Source: Sediminicola sp040566555 (GTDB taxonomy: Bacteria > Bacteroidota > Bacteroidia > Flavobacteriales > Flavobacteriaceae). From it: 64,000 nt of DNA. Below the pieces are notes generated by a model. It made no database searches, had not been told where the DNA came from, and saw only the letters and a program-made list of their open reading frames with translations. This document shows, piece after piece, positions 26,473 through 35,741 of this stretch. Position numbers and translations under genes: made by a program. The stretch lies in contig NZ_JBEWYP010000004.1 in assembly GCF_040566555.1 (NCBI RefSeq), forward strand, positions 1 to 64,000. The letters are read 5' to 3'. Each line of letters opens with the position of its first letter. Within the stretch, counting starts at the first letter, position 1.

Positions 26473-27414
26473 TTACTTGGATAGGTTGTCCAGCATTTCT
26501 TGGGTGGTCCTGTCCAAATCGAATTCAGCTTTCCATCCCCAATCTTTTTGGGCTACGGAATCATCAATACTGCTCGGCCAAGAATCTGCAATTTGCTGTC
26601 TTGAATCAGGAGCGTAGGACATTTTAAAGTCTGGAATGTGCTTTTTGATGTTTTCTGCCATTTCTTTTGGTGTAAAACTCATGGCTGCAAGATTGTAAGA
26701 GGAGCGTACCTTAATTTTTTCTGGAGCACTTTCCATAATAGTGATAGTGGCCCTAATGGCATCGTCCATAAACATCATAGGCAACTTGCTGTCTTCACCA
26801 AGGAAACTGGTATATTCTTTATCCGATAGTGCTTTGTGGTATATCTCCACTGCATAATCAGTAGTACCTCCTCCCGGAAGGGTCTTATGGCTTATTAGGC
26901 CAGGATAGCGTACGCTGCGGACATCCACTCCGTACTTTTTAAAGTAATATTCACACCAACGCTCTCCGGTCTGTTTGCTAATACCGTAAACCGTACTAGG
27001 TTCCATGATGGTATTTTGAGCGGTTTGCTCCTTAGGAGTGTTGGGTCCAAAAACAGCAATACTGGAGGGCCAGAAAATCTTGCTTATTTTATTGTCTTTG
27101 GCAAGGTTCAGTACATTGAAAAGGGAATTCATGTTCAAGTTCCATGCGCGCATCGGAAATTTCTCAGCGGTGGCACTCAACATGGCCGCCATCAAGTAGA
27201 CTTCGTCTATTTCGTAATGCATCACCACATCTTCCAAAGCTCCATAATTGGTGGCGTCCAATAGTTCAAAGGGACCAGAAGCCATAAGATCTTTATCGCC
27301 CTCCCTTATATCACTGGCAATAACTTGGTCATTGCCATATCTTTCACGTAATGTGTAAGTAAGTTCTGTTCCTATTTGTCCGCATGCACCTAAAATGAGT
27401 ATGGATTTTGGCAT
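26473..27414 (-). CDS. tdh: L-threonine 3-dehydrogenase, short-chain (UDP-galactose epimerase-like) type
   Basis: A 313-residue NAD-dependent extended short-chain dehydrogenase. It starts at MPKSILILGACGQIGTEL, with the GxxGxxG nucleotide site, and has the catalytic tyrosine and lysine in VYGISKQTGERWCEYY. The segment VRSVRYPGLISHKTLPGGGT is typical of the flavobacterial L-threonine dehydrogenases that resemble UDP-galactose 4-epimerase rather than zinc enzymes. It converts L-threonine to 2-amino-3-ketobutyrate. The frame extends 10 codons upstream but the chosen ATG gives the normal family start. No kbl (ligase) partner gene is present beside it. Confidence 0.9.
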   Translation of the reverse strand: MPKSILILGACGQIGTELTYTLRERYGNDQVIASDIREGDKDLMASGPFELLDATNYGALEDVVMHYEIDEVYLMAAMLSATAEKFPMRAWNLNMNSLFNVLNLAKDNKISKIFWPSSIAVFGPNTPKEQTAQNTIMEPSTVYGISKQTGERWCEYYFKKYGVDVRSVRYPGLISHKTLPGGGTTDYAVEIYHKALSDKEYTSFLGEDSKLPMMFMDDAIRATITIMESAPEKIKVRSSYNLAAMSFTPKEMAENIKKHIPDFKMSYAPDSRQQIADSWPSSIDDSVAQKDWGWKAEFDLDRTTQEMLDNLSK

Positions 27415-27478
27415 AAAAATGTAGTTAAATGAATTCGTGGGCAAAGATAGCTTTTATTAAAATTTGTACATTAGCCTT

Positions 27479-27979
27479 ATGGGAAAAATATTCTTTTTTG
27501 GTGCTGTGTTTCTACTTGTGATATCATGTAAAGAGGGCAATACGGGAGTGGATAAGGAACAAGCACAAGAGGTTGTGTTCGACTTAAAAAATCTTCCAAA
27601 AAAATCAGGAATCAATCCGGAGGCCAAGGTGGTTTTAAAGGATTGGGTAGAATTCAATGCTTTGGAAACCAGTTTTGATGCACTTTATAAAGTGCAGGAT
27701 AAGGAAGGGTTGACCTTGGTTGTTGAAGATTTGATAGAAAAACAAAAATTACTGGAGGCTTCAGCTTTTCCTGAGGACTTTGATGTTCCGCAAATCAAGA
27801 GTAGGCTTAAGGTGATTAAGACAGCGATCCTTAAAACGAAATTTAGTTTGGAATATGGCGTGGATACTGAGGAGCCTACTACAGCTTTGGCCAAGGCATA
27901 CAATGCATTTAGAAACCAGTTCACGGTGATTGTCAATAGTCGTCTGGACACAACATTAATTATAAATGAAGATGATTAA
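27479..27979 (+). CDS. Lipoprotein of unknown function
   Basis: A 166-residue protein starting at MGKIFFFGAVFLLVISCKEG, a lipoprotein signal with the acylated cysteine at residue 17. The rest is mostly helical and charged (DLIEKQKLLEASAFPEDFD; VIKTAILKTKFSLEYG), suggesting a small helical bundle in the periplasm. No family was recognised. Its end overlaps the next gene by 14 bases, so the two are probably an operon pair. Confidence 0.72.
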   Translation: MGKIFFFGAVFLLVISCKEGNTGVDKEQAQEVVFDLKNLPKKSGINPEAKVVLKDWVEFNALETSFDALYKVQDKEGLTLVVEDLIEKQKLLEASAFPEDFDVPQIKSRLKVIKTAILKTKFSLEYGVDTEEPTTALAKAYNAFRNQFTVIVNSRLDTTLIINEDD

Positions 27980-28472
27980 ATTTTTAGGCATACTGACGGT
28001 ATCATTTCTTTCAGTTACGCTTCATGCACAACAGGAGAAAGAAAAGGAATCTATTTCAACAGTTTTAGATGCCTGGCACCAGGCAGCAGCAGATGCAAAT
28101 TTTGAGGCGTATTTTTCTAGGATGACAGATGATGGGGTGTTTATAGGAACTGATGCTATGGAAAATTGGCAGAATTCTGAATTTAAGGAATTTTCCAAAC
28201 CTTATTTCGATAAGGGAAAGGCATGGAGTTTTACAGCCCTTCAGCGAAATATTTATATTAACGAGGCCATGGATATGGCTTGGTTTGATGAACTTTTGGA
28301 TACTCAAATGAAGCTCTGTCGAGGTTCTGGGGTACTCAGAAAAACGGATAAAGGTTGGAAAATTGCACATTATGTGCTTTCGATCGCCGTTCCCAATGAA
28401 AATGTAGATGCAGTAGTGTCCCTTAAAAAAGCGAAGGACAGTGTCATCACTCAAGAGTTAAAGGCTAATTAA
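27966..28472 (+). CDS. Secreted SnoaL/NTF2-like protein
   Basis: A 168-residue protein with a signal peptide (FLGILTVSFLSVTLHAQ). The mature part follows the NTF2-like cone fold: a first helix in VLDAWHQAAADANFEAYFSRM, then DDGVFIGTDAMENWQ, and the closing strands MDMAWFDELLDTQ and GWKIAHYVLSI. These are the usual landmarks of DUF4440/SnoaL-type proteins. The ligand or reaction is unknown. Translation is coupled to the preceding lipoprotein gene. Confidence 0.8.
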   Translation: MKMIKFLGILTVSFLSVTLHAQQEKEKESISTVLDAWHQAAADANFEAYFSRMTDDGVFIGTDAMENWQNSEFKEFSKPYFDKGKAWSFTALQRNIYINEAMDMAWFDELLDTQMKLCRGSGVLRKTDKGWKIAHYVLSIAVPNENVDAVVSLKKAKDSVITQELKAN

Positions 28473-28484
28473 GTGATCTAATAC

Positions 28485-28515
28485 AAAAAAAGGGGGCCAT
28501 TTGGCCCCCTTTTTT
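28485..28515. terminator. Bidirectional rho-independent terminator
   Basis: GGGGGCC (28492-28498) pairs with GGCCCCC (28503-28509) around a 4-base loop. It is flanked by an A run before and a T run after, so it can end transcription from both convergent genes. Confidence 0.9.
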
Positions 28516-28535
28516 ATATTTCTTCTAAGCTGAAA

Positions 28536-29279
28536 TTATTGTTTTTTCGCTTTTGATTTATCTTTTTTTACTTCAGGAACAACCTCTTTAGGCGTCTCTG
28601 TTTGTTCCTTTCTGGATTCCAAAGCTTGTTTGCTAAGACTTGCCAAATTAAAGTTGGGGTCAATGGTCAAGGCTTCGTTGATCAGGGCAAGGGCAGCATC
28701 TATATTACTCTTATCTGTGTTGTAAGCTATAAGACCTTTTAAATGAAGAAAGGCGGCTTTTAAGGAAACCTCGTAAGGCTGCTGTCTTTCATAAAAGGCA
28801 TAGCTCATATCATTTGTAGCATTGCTAATGCCGTATTCTATGTTTGCTGAAGCACCCGGGGCATCCCCAGTCTGAATTTTCAGATCGGCAAGTTCGTAGG
28901 CCAAATATGCGTCTGGTGATCTTTTGAACAAGAGTTCAAATTGTTCCAAAGCACGTTTTGGTTGATTCAAGGCCTTTAGTGATATTGCTTTTACTTGTAG
29001 GGCCAAATCAGAATCGGAATCATTTTTTTCAATTCCTATGGTATTAAGTGCCTGCATATGTTGGTTGTCATTGGCATAGACATATGCCAAGGTGTCCCTG
29101 CGTTCTACGGAAGGTGACATTACATTCAAATGTGTGAGGGCATTGATAACTCCATTAACATCGCCCTGTAATTTCATTTCATTATAAAAAGCTTCATAAT
29201 GCTTCTGAAGTTCACTTTTGGTCTGTGCACCGCCATAAAATCCAAAGGCGAAAATTAGAACTGCAATAATTTTTTTCAT
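28536..29279 (-). CDS. Secreted TPR-like repeat protein
   Basis: A 247-residue protein starting at MKKIIAVLIFAFGFYGG with a signal peptide ending near GAQ. The mature part has tetratricopeptide-like helix pairs: VNGVINALTHLNVMSP, ALEQFELLFKRSPDAYLAYE, LALINEALTIDPNFNLASLS. It ends in a Lys/Glu-rich tail (VVPEVKKDKSKAKKQ). It is probably a periplasmic protein-protein adaptor. The upstream 8 codons of the open frame are discarded because the signal peptide begins at the inner ATG. Confidence 0.78.
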   Translation of the reverse strand: MKKIIAVLIFAFGFYGGAQTKSELQKHYEAFYNEMKLQGDVNGVINALTHLNVMSPSVERRDTLAYVYANDNQHMQALNTIGIEKNDSDSDLALQVKAISLKALNQPKRALEQFELLFKRSPDAYLAYELADLKIQTGDAPGASANIEYGISNATNDMSYAFYERQQPYEVSLKAAFLHLKGLIAYNTDKSNIDAALALINEALTIDPNFNLASLSKQALESRKEQTETPKEVVPEVKKDKSKAKKQ

Positions 29280-29392
29280 TTTCTTATGTATTAAGTGCGC
29301 CAAAACTATTAAATTATTTCTAGTAATCTGTTAAGTAAATCCTTAAAGGTTTGTAGTTCAGTAAAAAAGTGGTCTTATTACCAGGTGTTACC

Positions 29393-30202
29393 TCAAGAGA
29401 CAATGGGTTTTTGAAACCGATATTTTTTGTAGTGCATCAAATTAAAGGGGACTATCTTTTTACCCTGGGTGTTCTTGGGTTCTGAATACACAGGAGCTTG
29501 AAGTCCTTTCTTTTGTGCTTCATTGACATAGTATTCTTGTTTTGGGGGATGATGGGGATACACACCATTGAATATCTCGCCCCAATACCCTTCATTCAAT
29601 ATGGTATCTATAATATGGATGCAATCTTCCAAATGAATTAGATTCACTGGATGATTGCCGTTGGATAGGTCTTTTTTGCCGGATAGGAATGTAACCGGAT
29701 GCCTATTAGGCCCAATGAGTCCTCCAAATCTTATAATGGTGGTTTCGAGCTTTGGGTCATTCTTAAATTTCTCTTCCACCGCCAATAATTGTTTGCCCGA
29801 TTCTGTTTCTGGATGAGGCACCGTGGTCTCCGTAACATCACCTTCTAAATCCCCATATACCGAAGTACTGCTGATAAAGATAATTCTAGCCACATTACTT
29901 CCTTTGATCGAGGCGTGTAAGTGCTTCATCTTTACCTCATAGTTTTCTCTGTTGGAGCCCCTAAGGTTGGGGGGGACATTAATGACCAAAACCCTCACGT
30001 TTTTTAAAAATGCCTCGATAGGTCCTTCAATTCCATTCTCTGAAAGAGAAATTTTAAAGGGAAGAATTCCCAAAGCCTTCAGGTCCTGTAATTTTTCTGA
30101 GGAGGTGGTACTTCCATGCACGGAATGACCTTCCTTTATGAAATGTTGGGCCAAGGGAGTGCCTAGCCAACCACAACCCATGATACCTATTGTACTATTC
30201 AA
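29393..30202 (-). CDS. NAD-dependent epimerase/dehydratase family protein (YeeZ-like)
   Basis: A 269-residue SDR-fold protein. GIMGCGWLGTPLAQHFIKEGH is a variant nucleotide-binding GxGxxG. IIFISSTSVYGDLEGDVTE contains the conserved serine and VYG of extended SDRs, but the YxxxK catalytic pair is not obvious, as in YeeZ-like members. VNLIHLEDCIHIIDTIL is the usual C-terminal landmark. The substrate is unknown. It overlaps the preceding M28 peptidase gene by 8 bases and is probably translated with it. Confidence 0.82.
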   Translation of the reverse strand: MNSTIGIMGCGWLGTPLAQHFIKEGHSVHGSTTSSEKLQDLKALGILPFKISLSENGIEGPIEAFLKNVRVLVINVPPNLRGSNRENYEVKMKHLHASIKGSNVARIIFISSTSVYGDLEGDVTETTVPHPETESGKQLLAVEEKFKNDPKLETTIIRFGGLIGPNRHPVTFLSGKKDLSNGNHPVNLIHLEDCIHIIDTILNEGYWGEIFNGVYPHHPPKQEYYVNEAQKKGLQAPVYSEPKNTQGKKIVPFNLMHYKKYRFQKPIVS

Positions 30203-32474
30203 AGCGTATTTTTTTAGTTGTTAAAATGGCATCGTTGAGAATAAACGGCATTGGGATACTCGTTTCTGGTCTTTCAGGAACGCTGAACAAAGGGTGGCTA
30301 AGAAGATCATTGGAAGCCTCATAAATTTGAAGTTCCAAAACCTGCTCTTTTGGAAATAGAAGCTCCAGGGTTGTGGCGTCCTTGTTACTAATATAATGGG
30401 TCAGCAATTTGCTGCCACTTCTATCCTTGAGGTAATAAGTAGATAGCTCTATTTCATTCACCTTAACGGCGGTAAGGGGAACGGCATTGGTGAAAACCTC
30501 TAAGCGGTTCACGGGGCGTTGAGGGGTTATGGTAAGTTTGATCAAACGGTTATCTCCAACAACGGTGTCAAGGGATTTCTCTACTTTGGGAGGTGCTATT
30601 TCTTTTAAAGGGGCATTGGCACTGTAGGTGAAGCCTGAGCTATATTTGCTGCTGATCACTTGGTAATTTTCATTTTTTAAGGTGGACCCTTCCAGGAATT
30701 GTTTGTTCCAATCGATCAGGACATGATCATAGGACACCCATTGCGCACTATTGTCGTCCGTATTCAGTACATACAAAAGACTACTGGGCTTAGCGCGATC
30801 CTTTGTGAAACCTGCATTGAAATGGGCCACTATTATGAAAATCACAAAAAGTAACTGGCCCAGGAATGCCAGTTTGCCTTTCGACTTATAAAATCCAAAA
30901 ATAGGAAGTAAAAGATAGAACGTCAGGGAAGTCAATATTGTTGAAGCTACCATCATTTTGAGCCCTAATCCTACTGGAAACATTTTAATGAAAGGGGCAT
31001 AGATCCAAAGGGCTGGCAAAGCCATAAAGACAAACAGATAGGGATTTGGATCTTTTTGGTTGATAATGACCAGAAAACAGGCCAATAGTGCAAAAAGAGG
31101 AATGATGAAAAAACTGGCCCCAGGTAAATACATGGCCACTGCCCCACAGATGATGAGCCACAAAAATATAGGGGCTACCAAGAGATTGGCAATACTGATA
31201 TTTTGGTATTTATGATAGGCCCAAAAACAAATGGCAATACTTAAAAAGACAAATGCGGCAATATAGTAATAGCCATTATAGGTAAAGCCGTGCAAGATGT
31301 CAAGATATTGTGGATACAGCCATTTTAGAAGGGTCCAACTATAAAATCCGATCACCCCGTTAATCAGGAGTGAGATCCCCAAAGGAAGAAACCCCTTGAA
31401 ACTTTCTTTCAAGTGAAGGCGTTGTTTTTTAATACCATAGGCCAAAAGGCAAATAAACGAGAGAAGGGCAAGAATGAACATGGGCCAAATCCAATCAAAG
31501 GGATAGGAGACCAGTTTGAAGAAGGGGACATTAAAATAAACCTCGTCATTCAAACTTTTCAGGTCGCCTAAATCGGCATTGCTAAAATGCGTTAATAGTG
31601 GCATTAAATAACTGCCCTGATGTGCCAACGTATTCCGGTCTAATCGCTCATAATTATCCCGCAATGTATGATAATCGTAATGGTCATCAATAAATGCAAA
31701 ATTAAGCCCTTCAATATCGCGATCCTCTCTAAAAACTGTCAAATCGGTATCATTGGGAAGCATTTTGTAGATGCTATAGACAAGAGAATTAGCTACGGGG
31801 AATTCAGTGCCGGCAGCGGTAAACTCTTCAATAAGTCTGCTGTTGCCCCTATTGGTTTCAATCAGCATATAACTGGGGCCGCCACTTCCACGTGCCTCAA
31901 AGTTCAACACTAGGCCAACCTCCTCGGCCCATGGGTGTTGGTTTACAAAGAGATCGGCTCCGTTCAGGCCAAGTTCTTCGGCGTCGGAGATCAGGATTAT
32001 AATATCATTCTTTGGGATCTTGTTTTCGGAAAGAAAAGCCCTTATTCCCTCCAAAATAGTAGCTACGCCACTTCCGGCATCACTGGCACCAAGGGAAGAA
32101 TGGGGGTTGCTGTCATAATGTGACAATAACAAAAGTGCCTTGCCCTGTTCCGAACCGGGAATGCGGGCCAAGATATTGGTAGCCTTGCTTAAATTGGCCC
32201 AGTCGCCAGCGGTATATCCTTCTTGTAAGGAGGTTTTAAGTCCCATTTCTTCAAGCTCGGAGACTATGTAGTCCCTCACTTCTTTATGAGCAGGAAACCC
32301 TACCGCATGAGGTGCTTCGGATATTTTTTTGACATGTGTTAAAGCACGGTCGGTCGAAAAACTGTTGAGCAGGATGGTATCATTTTGTTGATAGGAAGGC
32401 ATGGAGGAGCTGAAACTCCAATATGTGGCAAGCCCCAATAAGAAAAGGGTAATGCCCGTGGTAAATTTTTTCAT
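30195..32474 (-). CDS. Multi-pass membrane M28 zinc aminopeptidase
   Basis: A 759-residue protein. A signal anchor (TTGITLFLLGLATYWSF) is followed by an M28 peptidase domain (about 40-310) with the zinc ligands visible in LLLLSHYDSNPHSSLG, ASDAGSGVATILEG, ISDAEELGLNGADLF and a late DDHYDYHT histidine. Then come about eight transmembrane helices (about 325-560) and a soluble beta-rich C-terminal part. This layout resembles eukaryotic ER metallopeptidase 1 and bacterial relatives. It likely trims peptides in the periplasm. The SDR gene overlaps its stop codon. Confidence 0.88.
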   Translation of the reverse strand: MKKFTTGITLFLLGLATYWSFSSSMPSYQQNDTILLNSFSTDRALTHVKKISEAPHAVGFPAHKEVRDYIVSELEEMGLKTSLQEGYTAGDWANLSKATNILARIPGSEQGKALLLLSHYDSNPHSSLGASDAGSGVATILEGIRAFLSENKIPKNDIIILISDAEELGLNGADLFVNQHPWAEEVGLVLNFEARGSGGPSYMLIETNRGNSRLIEEFTAAGTEFPVANSLVYSIYKMLPNDTDLTVFREDRDIEGLNFAFIDDHYDYHTLRDNYERLDRNTLAHQGSYLMPLLTHFSNADLGDLKSLNDEVYFNVPFFKLVSYPFDWIWPMFILALLSFICLLAYGIKKQRLHLKESFKGFLPLGISLLINGVIGFYSWTLLKWLYPQYLDILHGFTYNGYYYIAAFVFLSIAICFWAYHKYQNISIANLLVAPIFLWLIICGAVAMYLPGASFFIIPLFALLACFLVIINQKDPNPYLFVFMALPALWIYAPFIKMFPVGLGLKMMVASTILTSLTFYLLLPIFGFYKSKGKLAFLGQLLFVIFIIVAHFNAGFTKDRAKPSSLLYVLNTDDNSAQWVSYDHVLIDWNKQFLEGSTLKNENYQVISSKYSSGFTYSANAPLKEIAPPKVEKSLDTVVGDNRLIKLTITPQRPVNRLEVFTNAVPLTAVKVNEIELSTYYLKDRSGSKLLTHYISNKDATTLELLFPKEQVLELQIYEASNDLLSHPLFSVPERPETSIPMPFILNDAILTTKKIRFE

Positions 32475-32644
32475 TAGGTCGTAGTGTTCCCTAAATGTAT
32501 AAAAATCCTATGGGAATTTCATTCTTTAAGGCGCGATATGACATTTTGAGCATATTTCTAAGGTGTGATTTTTCTTAATCTATTGATAAATAATCACAAT
32601 ATTGATCAAAAGCATGTATTTTATCTATTATATGTGTTAAAATA

Positions 32645-32675
32645 TTGTATGATGTTGCGTAAAGTTCTATATTTA
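32645..32675 (+). promoter_or_regulatory. Probable promoter of the CBS-domain gene
   Basis: TTG at 32645-32647 is followed after 20 bases by TATATTTA (32668-32675), one base from the Bacteroidota -7 consensus TAnnTTTG. The start codon lies 23 bases further on. This is a good fit to the -33/-7 layout of the phylum. Confidence 0.5.
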
Positions 32676-32698
32676 AAATTAACCTAAAAATCAACCAT

Positions 32699-33163
32699 AT
32701 GGGAATCAAAAGTTTTCAAGGCGCACGGGAGACCGTAAAAAAAGAATATTCCGCACCAATAATGGTCGAGGATTACATGACCAAAAAACTAGTTACTTTT
32801 AAACCAGAGCAATCCATTCTTGAAGTAATGGAATTGTTTACCAAATACAATATTTCTGGGGGTCCGGTAATGGATGACAATAACTTTTTGGTAGGTATAA
32901 TTTCAGAAGCAGATTGTATGAAGACAATTTCTGAAAGTCGCTATTTTAATATGCCTATTTTGGATAAGAATGTAGAGAAGTACATGACCAAAAACGTGGA
33001 GACCATACCTCATGATATCAGTATTTTTGATGCTGCAGGAATTTTCCATAAGAATAACCGTCGTAGATTGCCTGTTTTACAAAATGGCATCCTTGTAGGC
33101 CAAATTAGTAGAAAGGATATCGTTATTGCAGCCTTAAAATTATCGGGTCAAAACTGGAAGTAG
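32699..33163 (+). CDS. CBS-domain pair protein
   Basis: A 154-residue soluble protein made of two CBS motifs (about 25-80 and 90-150). The first covers VEDYMTKKLVTFKPEQSILEV to GGPVMDDNNFLVGIISEAD. The second covers VEKYMTKNVETIPHDISIFD to RRRLPVLQNGILVGQISRKD. CBS pairs bind adenine nucleotides and usually sense energy state. No catalytic domain is attached, so it probably acts on a partner. Confidence 0.9.
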   Translation: MGIKSFQGARETVKKEYSAPIMVEDYMTKKLVTFKPEQSILEVMELFTKYNISGGPVMDDNNFLVGIISEADCMKTISESRYFNMPILDKNVEKYMTKNVETIPHDISIFDAAGIFHKNNRRRLPVLQNGILVGQISRKDIVIAALKLSGQNWK

Positions 33164-33226
33164 CATCTTGTAAAAATAAAAATGGTGTCTTATTATACGC
33201 TATAGATTTCTTAGGTAAATTGATAT

Positions 33227-33250
33227 ATCCTCCTCTCGGAGGATTATTTT
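33227..33250 (+). terminator. Terminator of the CBS-domain gene
   Basis: ATCCTCC (33227-33233) pairs with GGAGGAT (33238-33244) around a 4-base loop and is followed by TATTTT. It touches the stop codon of the convergent zinc-ribbon gene. Confidence 0.65.
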
Positions 33251-33606
33251 TATTCCCTTTTAACAATCATATAAAAGTCATTGTCGAGCGGTAAATACCC
33301 TAAATCGTACACAAAAAAGTAAACTGTTCCTTTTTGCGTGGTATAGAGATGGGTGAAATATTCGAAATCGAATCCTTTGTCCAGCAATTTCGTTTTGTTG
33401 GTCTTGGTTTTGCCATCCTGAAGGCTAAAGCTCTCTAATATTCTGTAATTTTTACGCAGTCGGTTGTTGATATTACGGATCAGGTTTTTACTGTCTTTGT
33501 TCAACCTGTTGTTGAAAGCATTGCGGCAGTAATCGGAACAGAATTTCTTGTCTACGCGACCTATGATTTTCTCCCCGCATTCGGGACATTTTTTCTCCAT
33601 AATCAA
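33250..33606 (-). CDS. Small zinc-binding protein
   Basis: A 118-residue protein. The N-terminus has a treble-clef-like zinc site: CPECG (CxxC) followed by FCSDYCRNAF (CxxxC). The middle is a basic helix (NNRLNKDSKNLIRNINNRL), and the C-terminal half is a small beta-rich region. It may bind nucleic acid. A second in-frame ATG two codons inside makes the exact start uncertain. No named family is recognised with certainty. Confidence 0.72.
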   Translation of the reverse strand: MIMEKKCPECGEKIIGRVDKKFCSDYCRNAFNNRLNKDSKNLIRNINNRLRKNYRILESFSLQDGKTKTNKTKLLDKGFDFEYFTHLYTTQKGTVYFFVYDLGYLPLDNDFYMIVKRE

Positions 33607-33658
33607 CGAAGGTTACTATATTTTGATTTAAGATACTGAAATTCTGTCGAATATCCTC

Positions 33659-34513
33659 TTAATAGGTATTGGTCATATGACTGTCCACACATATGATAAA
33701 ATCAGCCAGTCCTTTGTGTTCAGGTAACAGCTTGTCTATTGATTCCTGTGAAACAGTGGATATGGAGGCATAGAGATATGTTGGTGCCGATTGTTTCAAA
33801 TACCATAAAATCCCTTCGTAGTTGTTGGAGTGATAAGCTCCGTTAAAATGTAGGAGCCTAGTTCCGGTATTGTAGTTCTTCAGGATAAAGTGGGCCATAG
33901 TGGCATCCTTTATCGCTTGCGCCATGACCAATTCTGGTGTGCCATGATCTCCCATCATACTCAATATATTTTGATATCCCGGCAATTCTGGTACAAAGGG
34001 GATGGGCAAAGGTGCTATCCAAGCTTTTTCATGGGGCGCAAGGGTGTCCAAAACTTCGAAACCTTTTTTATAGACCATGGAGGCAAAGCGTCTGGGAATA
34101 TTGGTGGCTATGAAAGGGAGGCTGCGTTCTTTTGCAAAATTCACCAAGGGTGCGTAATCGGTTTTATAATTGGGCCAGAGTCGGGCCAAGGTATCAAATG
34201 CTTTTTGGTCTATGCTGCCCTTTAGATAGTTGTTCAAAGGCTCTTGATTATCAGTTTCGAACATTTCTGCCCCTAGGATCAAGGGCTTTGAATTGGCCAA
34301 TTCGGATGCAATTTCATATTGCAACCAATGTGCAATGGCATTGTTGTGCAGTTCCCCAAAAAGGATAATATCTTTTGAAGAAAGCTCCTTGACCATTTTG
34401 GCATAGGAAACCTTTTTTCCTTTGCTATTGTAAATGGTATATGCGGGTTTGTGTTGGGCCAGCGTTGTGGTGAATACGAATAAGAAGAGTAATGTAAACA
34501 GTATTTTTTTCAT
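33659..34513 (-). CDS. ChaN-family iron-regulated lipoprotein-like protein
   Basis: A 284-residue secreted protein with a signal peptide (ILFTLLFLFVFTTTLAQ). The ChaN/haem-binding-uptake fold is marked by IILFGELHNNAIAHWLQYEI near residue 50, ILGAEMFETDNQEPLNNYL, and LVMAQAIKDATMAHFI further on. The closing LLHFNGAYHSNNYEGI supplies late histidines. ChaN binds haem in Campylobacter and is linked to iron uptake. The signal peptide lacks a clear lipobox cysteine, so it may be soluble in the periplasm. Confidence 0.87.
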   Translation of the reverse strand: MKKILFTLLFLFVFTTTLAQHKPAYTIYNSKGKKVSYAKMVKELSSKDIILFGELHNNAIAHWLQYEIASELANSKPLILGAEMFETDNQEPLNNYLKGSIDQKAFDTLARLWPNYKTDYAPLVNFAKERSLPFIATNIPRRFASMVYKKGFEVLDTLAPHEKAWIAPLPIPFVPELPGYQNILSMMGDHGTPELVMAQAIKDATMAHFILKNYNTGTRLLHFNGAYHSNNYEGILWYLKQSAPTYLYASISTVSQESIDKLLPEHKGLADFIICVDSHMTNTY

Positions 34514-34573
34514 GCAGGGTCAATCTGAGTTGGTGCTGTATTTAGAATAAAAAGCGTTATTTTTTTATGAAAA

Positions 34574-35011
34574 TCATCCTTTAAAGCTTATTTCATTGTG
34601 GGTTCCGTCGCAATACGGTTTGTTGCTAGAGGCACCGCACCTGCAAAAGGCAGTGATTCTTTTTTTAATTTCTTCCTTACCGGTTTTGTCTGTCACCTTT
34701 AGCGTTCCATGTACCAACAACGGTCCATTTTCTTTTACTTCTACTTTAGTTTCCATGTTATCATTTTCTTTCTCGATTATCTTCTTTCCCTCCTCGTTCA
34801 TATAATAGCTCAATGCGCCTGATGGGCATTTGGCAATTTGATCCTTTAATTCTTGTGTGGTAGCGTTCTCTGGGGTAATCCAGGGTTTCTCCTTTGGTTT
34901 GTACACATTGGGCAATGCATGTATACATTCCTCTGAATGGATACAGGCTTTTGGCTTCCATACTACGGTAAGTTCCCCGTTGCTATATTCTTTGGTGATT
35001 TCCTTATCCAT
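34574..35011 (-). CDS. Divergent 4Fe-4S (Fer4_19) plus CDGSH iron-sulfur protein
   Basis: A 145-residue redox protein with two metal domains. The first (about 7-70) is the mono-cluster ferredoxin-like domain PF06902, with VVWKPKACIHSEECIHALP and IAKCPSGALSYY. The second (about 115-143) is a CDGSH [2Fe-2S] domain with the 3Cys-1His set in AFCRCGASSNKPYCDGTH. Such proteins occur widely in bacteria and probably move electrons or clusters in the cytoplasm. It lies alone among unrelated genes. Confidence 0.9.
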   Translation of the reverse strand: MDKEITKEYSNGELTVVWKPKACIHSEECIHALPNVYKPKEKPWITPENATTQELKDQIAKCPSGALSYYMNEEGKKIIEKENDNMETKVEVKENGPLLVHGTLKVTDKTGKEEIKKRITAFCRCGASSNKPYCDGTHNEISFKG

Positions 35012-35083
35012 AATAGCTGAAATTTTTCCTTCTTAAATTTAGTGAATTTTATCCGTAATTCCATTTTGGTGGGTGTAGGCAAT

Positions 35084-35123
35084 AAAAAACTTGGGGTGAT
35101 TATCAAAAGACAATCACCCCAAG
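35084..35123 (-). terminator. Terminator of the following small lipoprotein gene
   Basis: A perfect 12-bp stem, CTTGGGGTGATT (35090-35101) with AATCACCCCAAG (35112-35123), is followed on the minus strand by a run of T. It lies just past the stop codon of the lipoprotein gene at 35147. Confidence 0.85.
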
Positions 35124-35146
35124 TTAAACATCGTAAGTTTGATCTT

Positions 35147-35542
35147 CTACTGATATAACAATACCGCTATGTCTTCTTCGCAGATTACGCCACTTGGTTC
35201 GGCAGGAACGGAACAGTCGGACATTATTCCTTGCTCCTCGTTGTATTTCTTTTGGGCCAATTTATGATCTTCTATAAGCTTTAGAAAAGCGATTGTGTCA
35301 ATACTACTGGAGTAGGCGATATAACCATTTGGTCCGCCACAGGGTTTGCTACCATAGGATGTATACCTCCATTCATCGGCATTTATACATTTTACGCTAT
35401 TGGCAATTTCATTTATACGGGCAAGCATATTGGTGAGCTCTTTGGCTTCCACTTCCCCTGAATTGGTGTCTTGTATAACCGAGCATGAAAGCATGGACAA
35501 ACAAATACATGATATTATGGCGAAATACGACTTTTTGATCAT
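35147..35542 (-). CDS. Small lipoprotein of unknown function
   Basis: A 131-residue protein. IISCICLSMLSCSVIQD is a lipoprotein signal with acylation at the cysteine in LSC. The mature part contains several cysteines (VKCINADEW, PCGGPNGYIA, SDCSVPAEPSGVICEED) that could form disulfides in the periplasm. No family was recognised. A strong terminator follows, and no gene on the same strand is close upstream, so it is probably a single-gene unit. Confidence 0.72.
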   Translation of the reverse strand: MIKKSYFAIISCICLSMLSCSVIQDTNSGEVEAKELTNMLARINEIANSVKCINADEWRYTSYGSKPCGGPNGYIAYSSSIDTIAFLKLIEDHKLAQKKYNEEQGIMSDCSVPAEPSGVICEEDIAVLLYQ

Positions 35543-35741
35543 TGATACTATTTTTCTTTAGGTGTCAAAAAACAAAGAAGGTTGCGTTTGGATCTATATA
35601 TTCTAGTATGAAACCGGATTTCTGGAAAAATTTAAATCGGGGCAGATTTGTTTGTAATGCGTGACGGTATGAGTCAATAATTTATCCGATTGAAATTTTA
35701 ATCTTTTTTACCTTAGCGGTACAACCATAAATGAAATTATT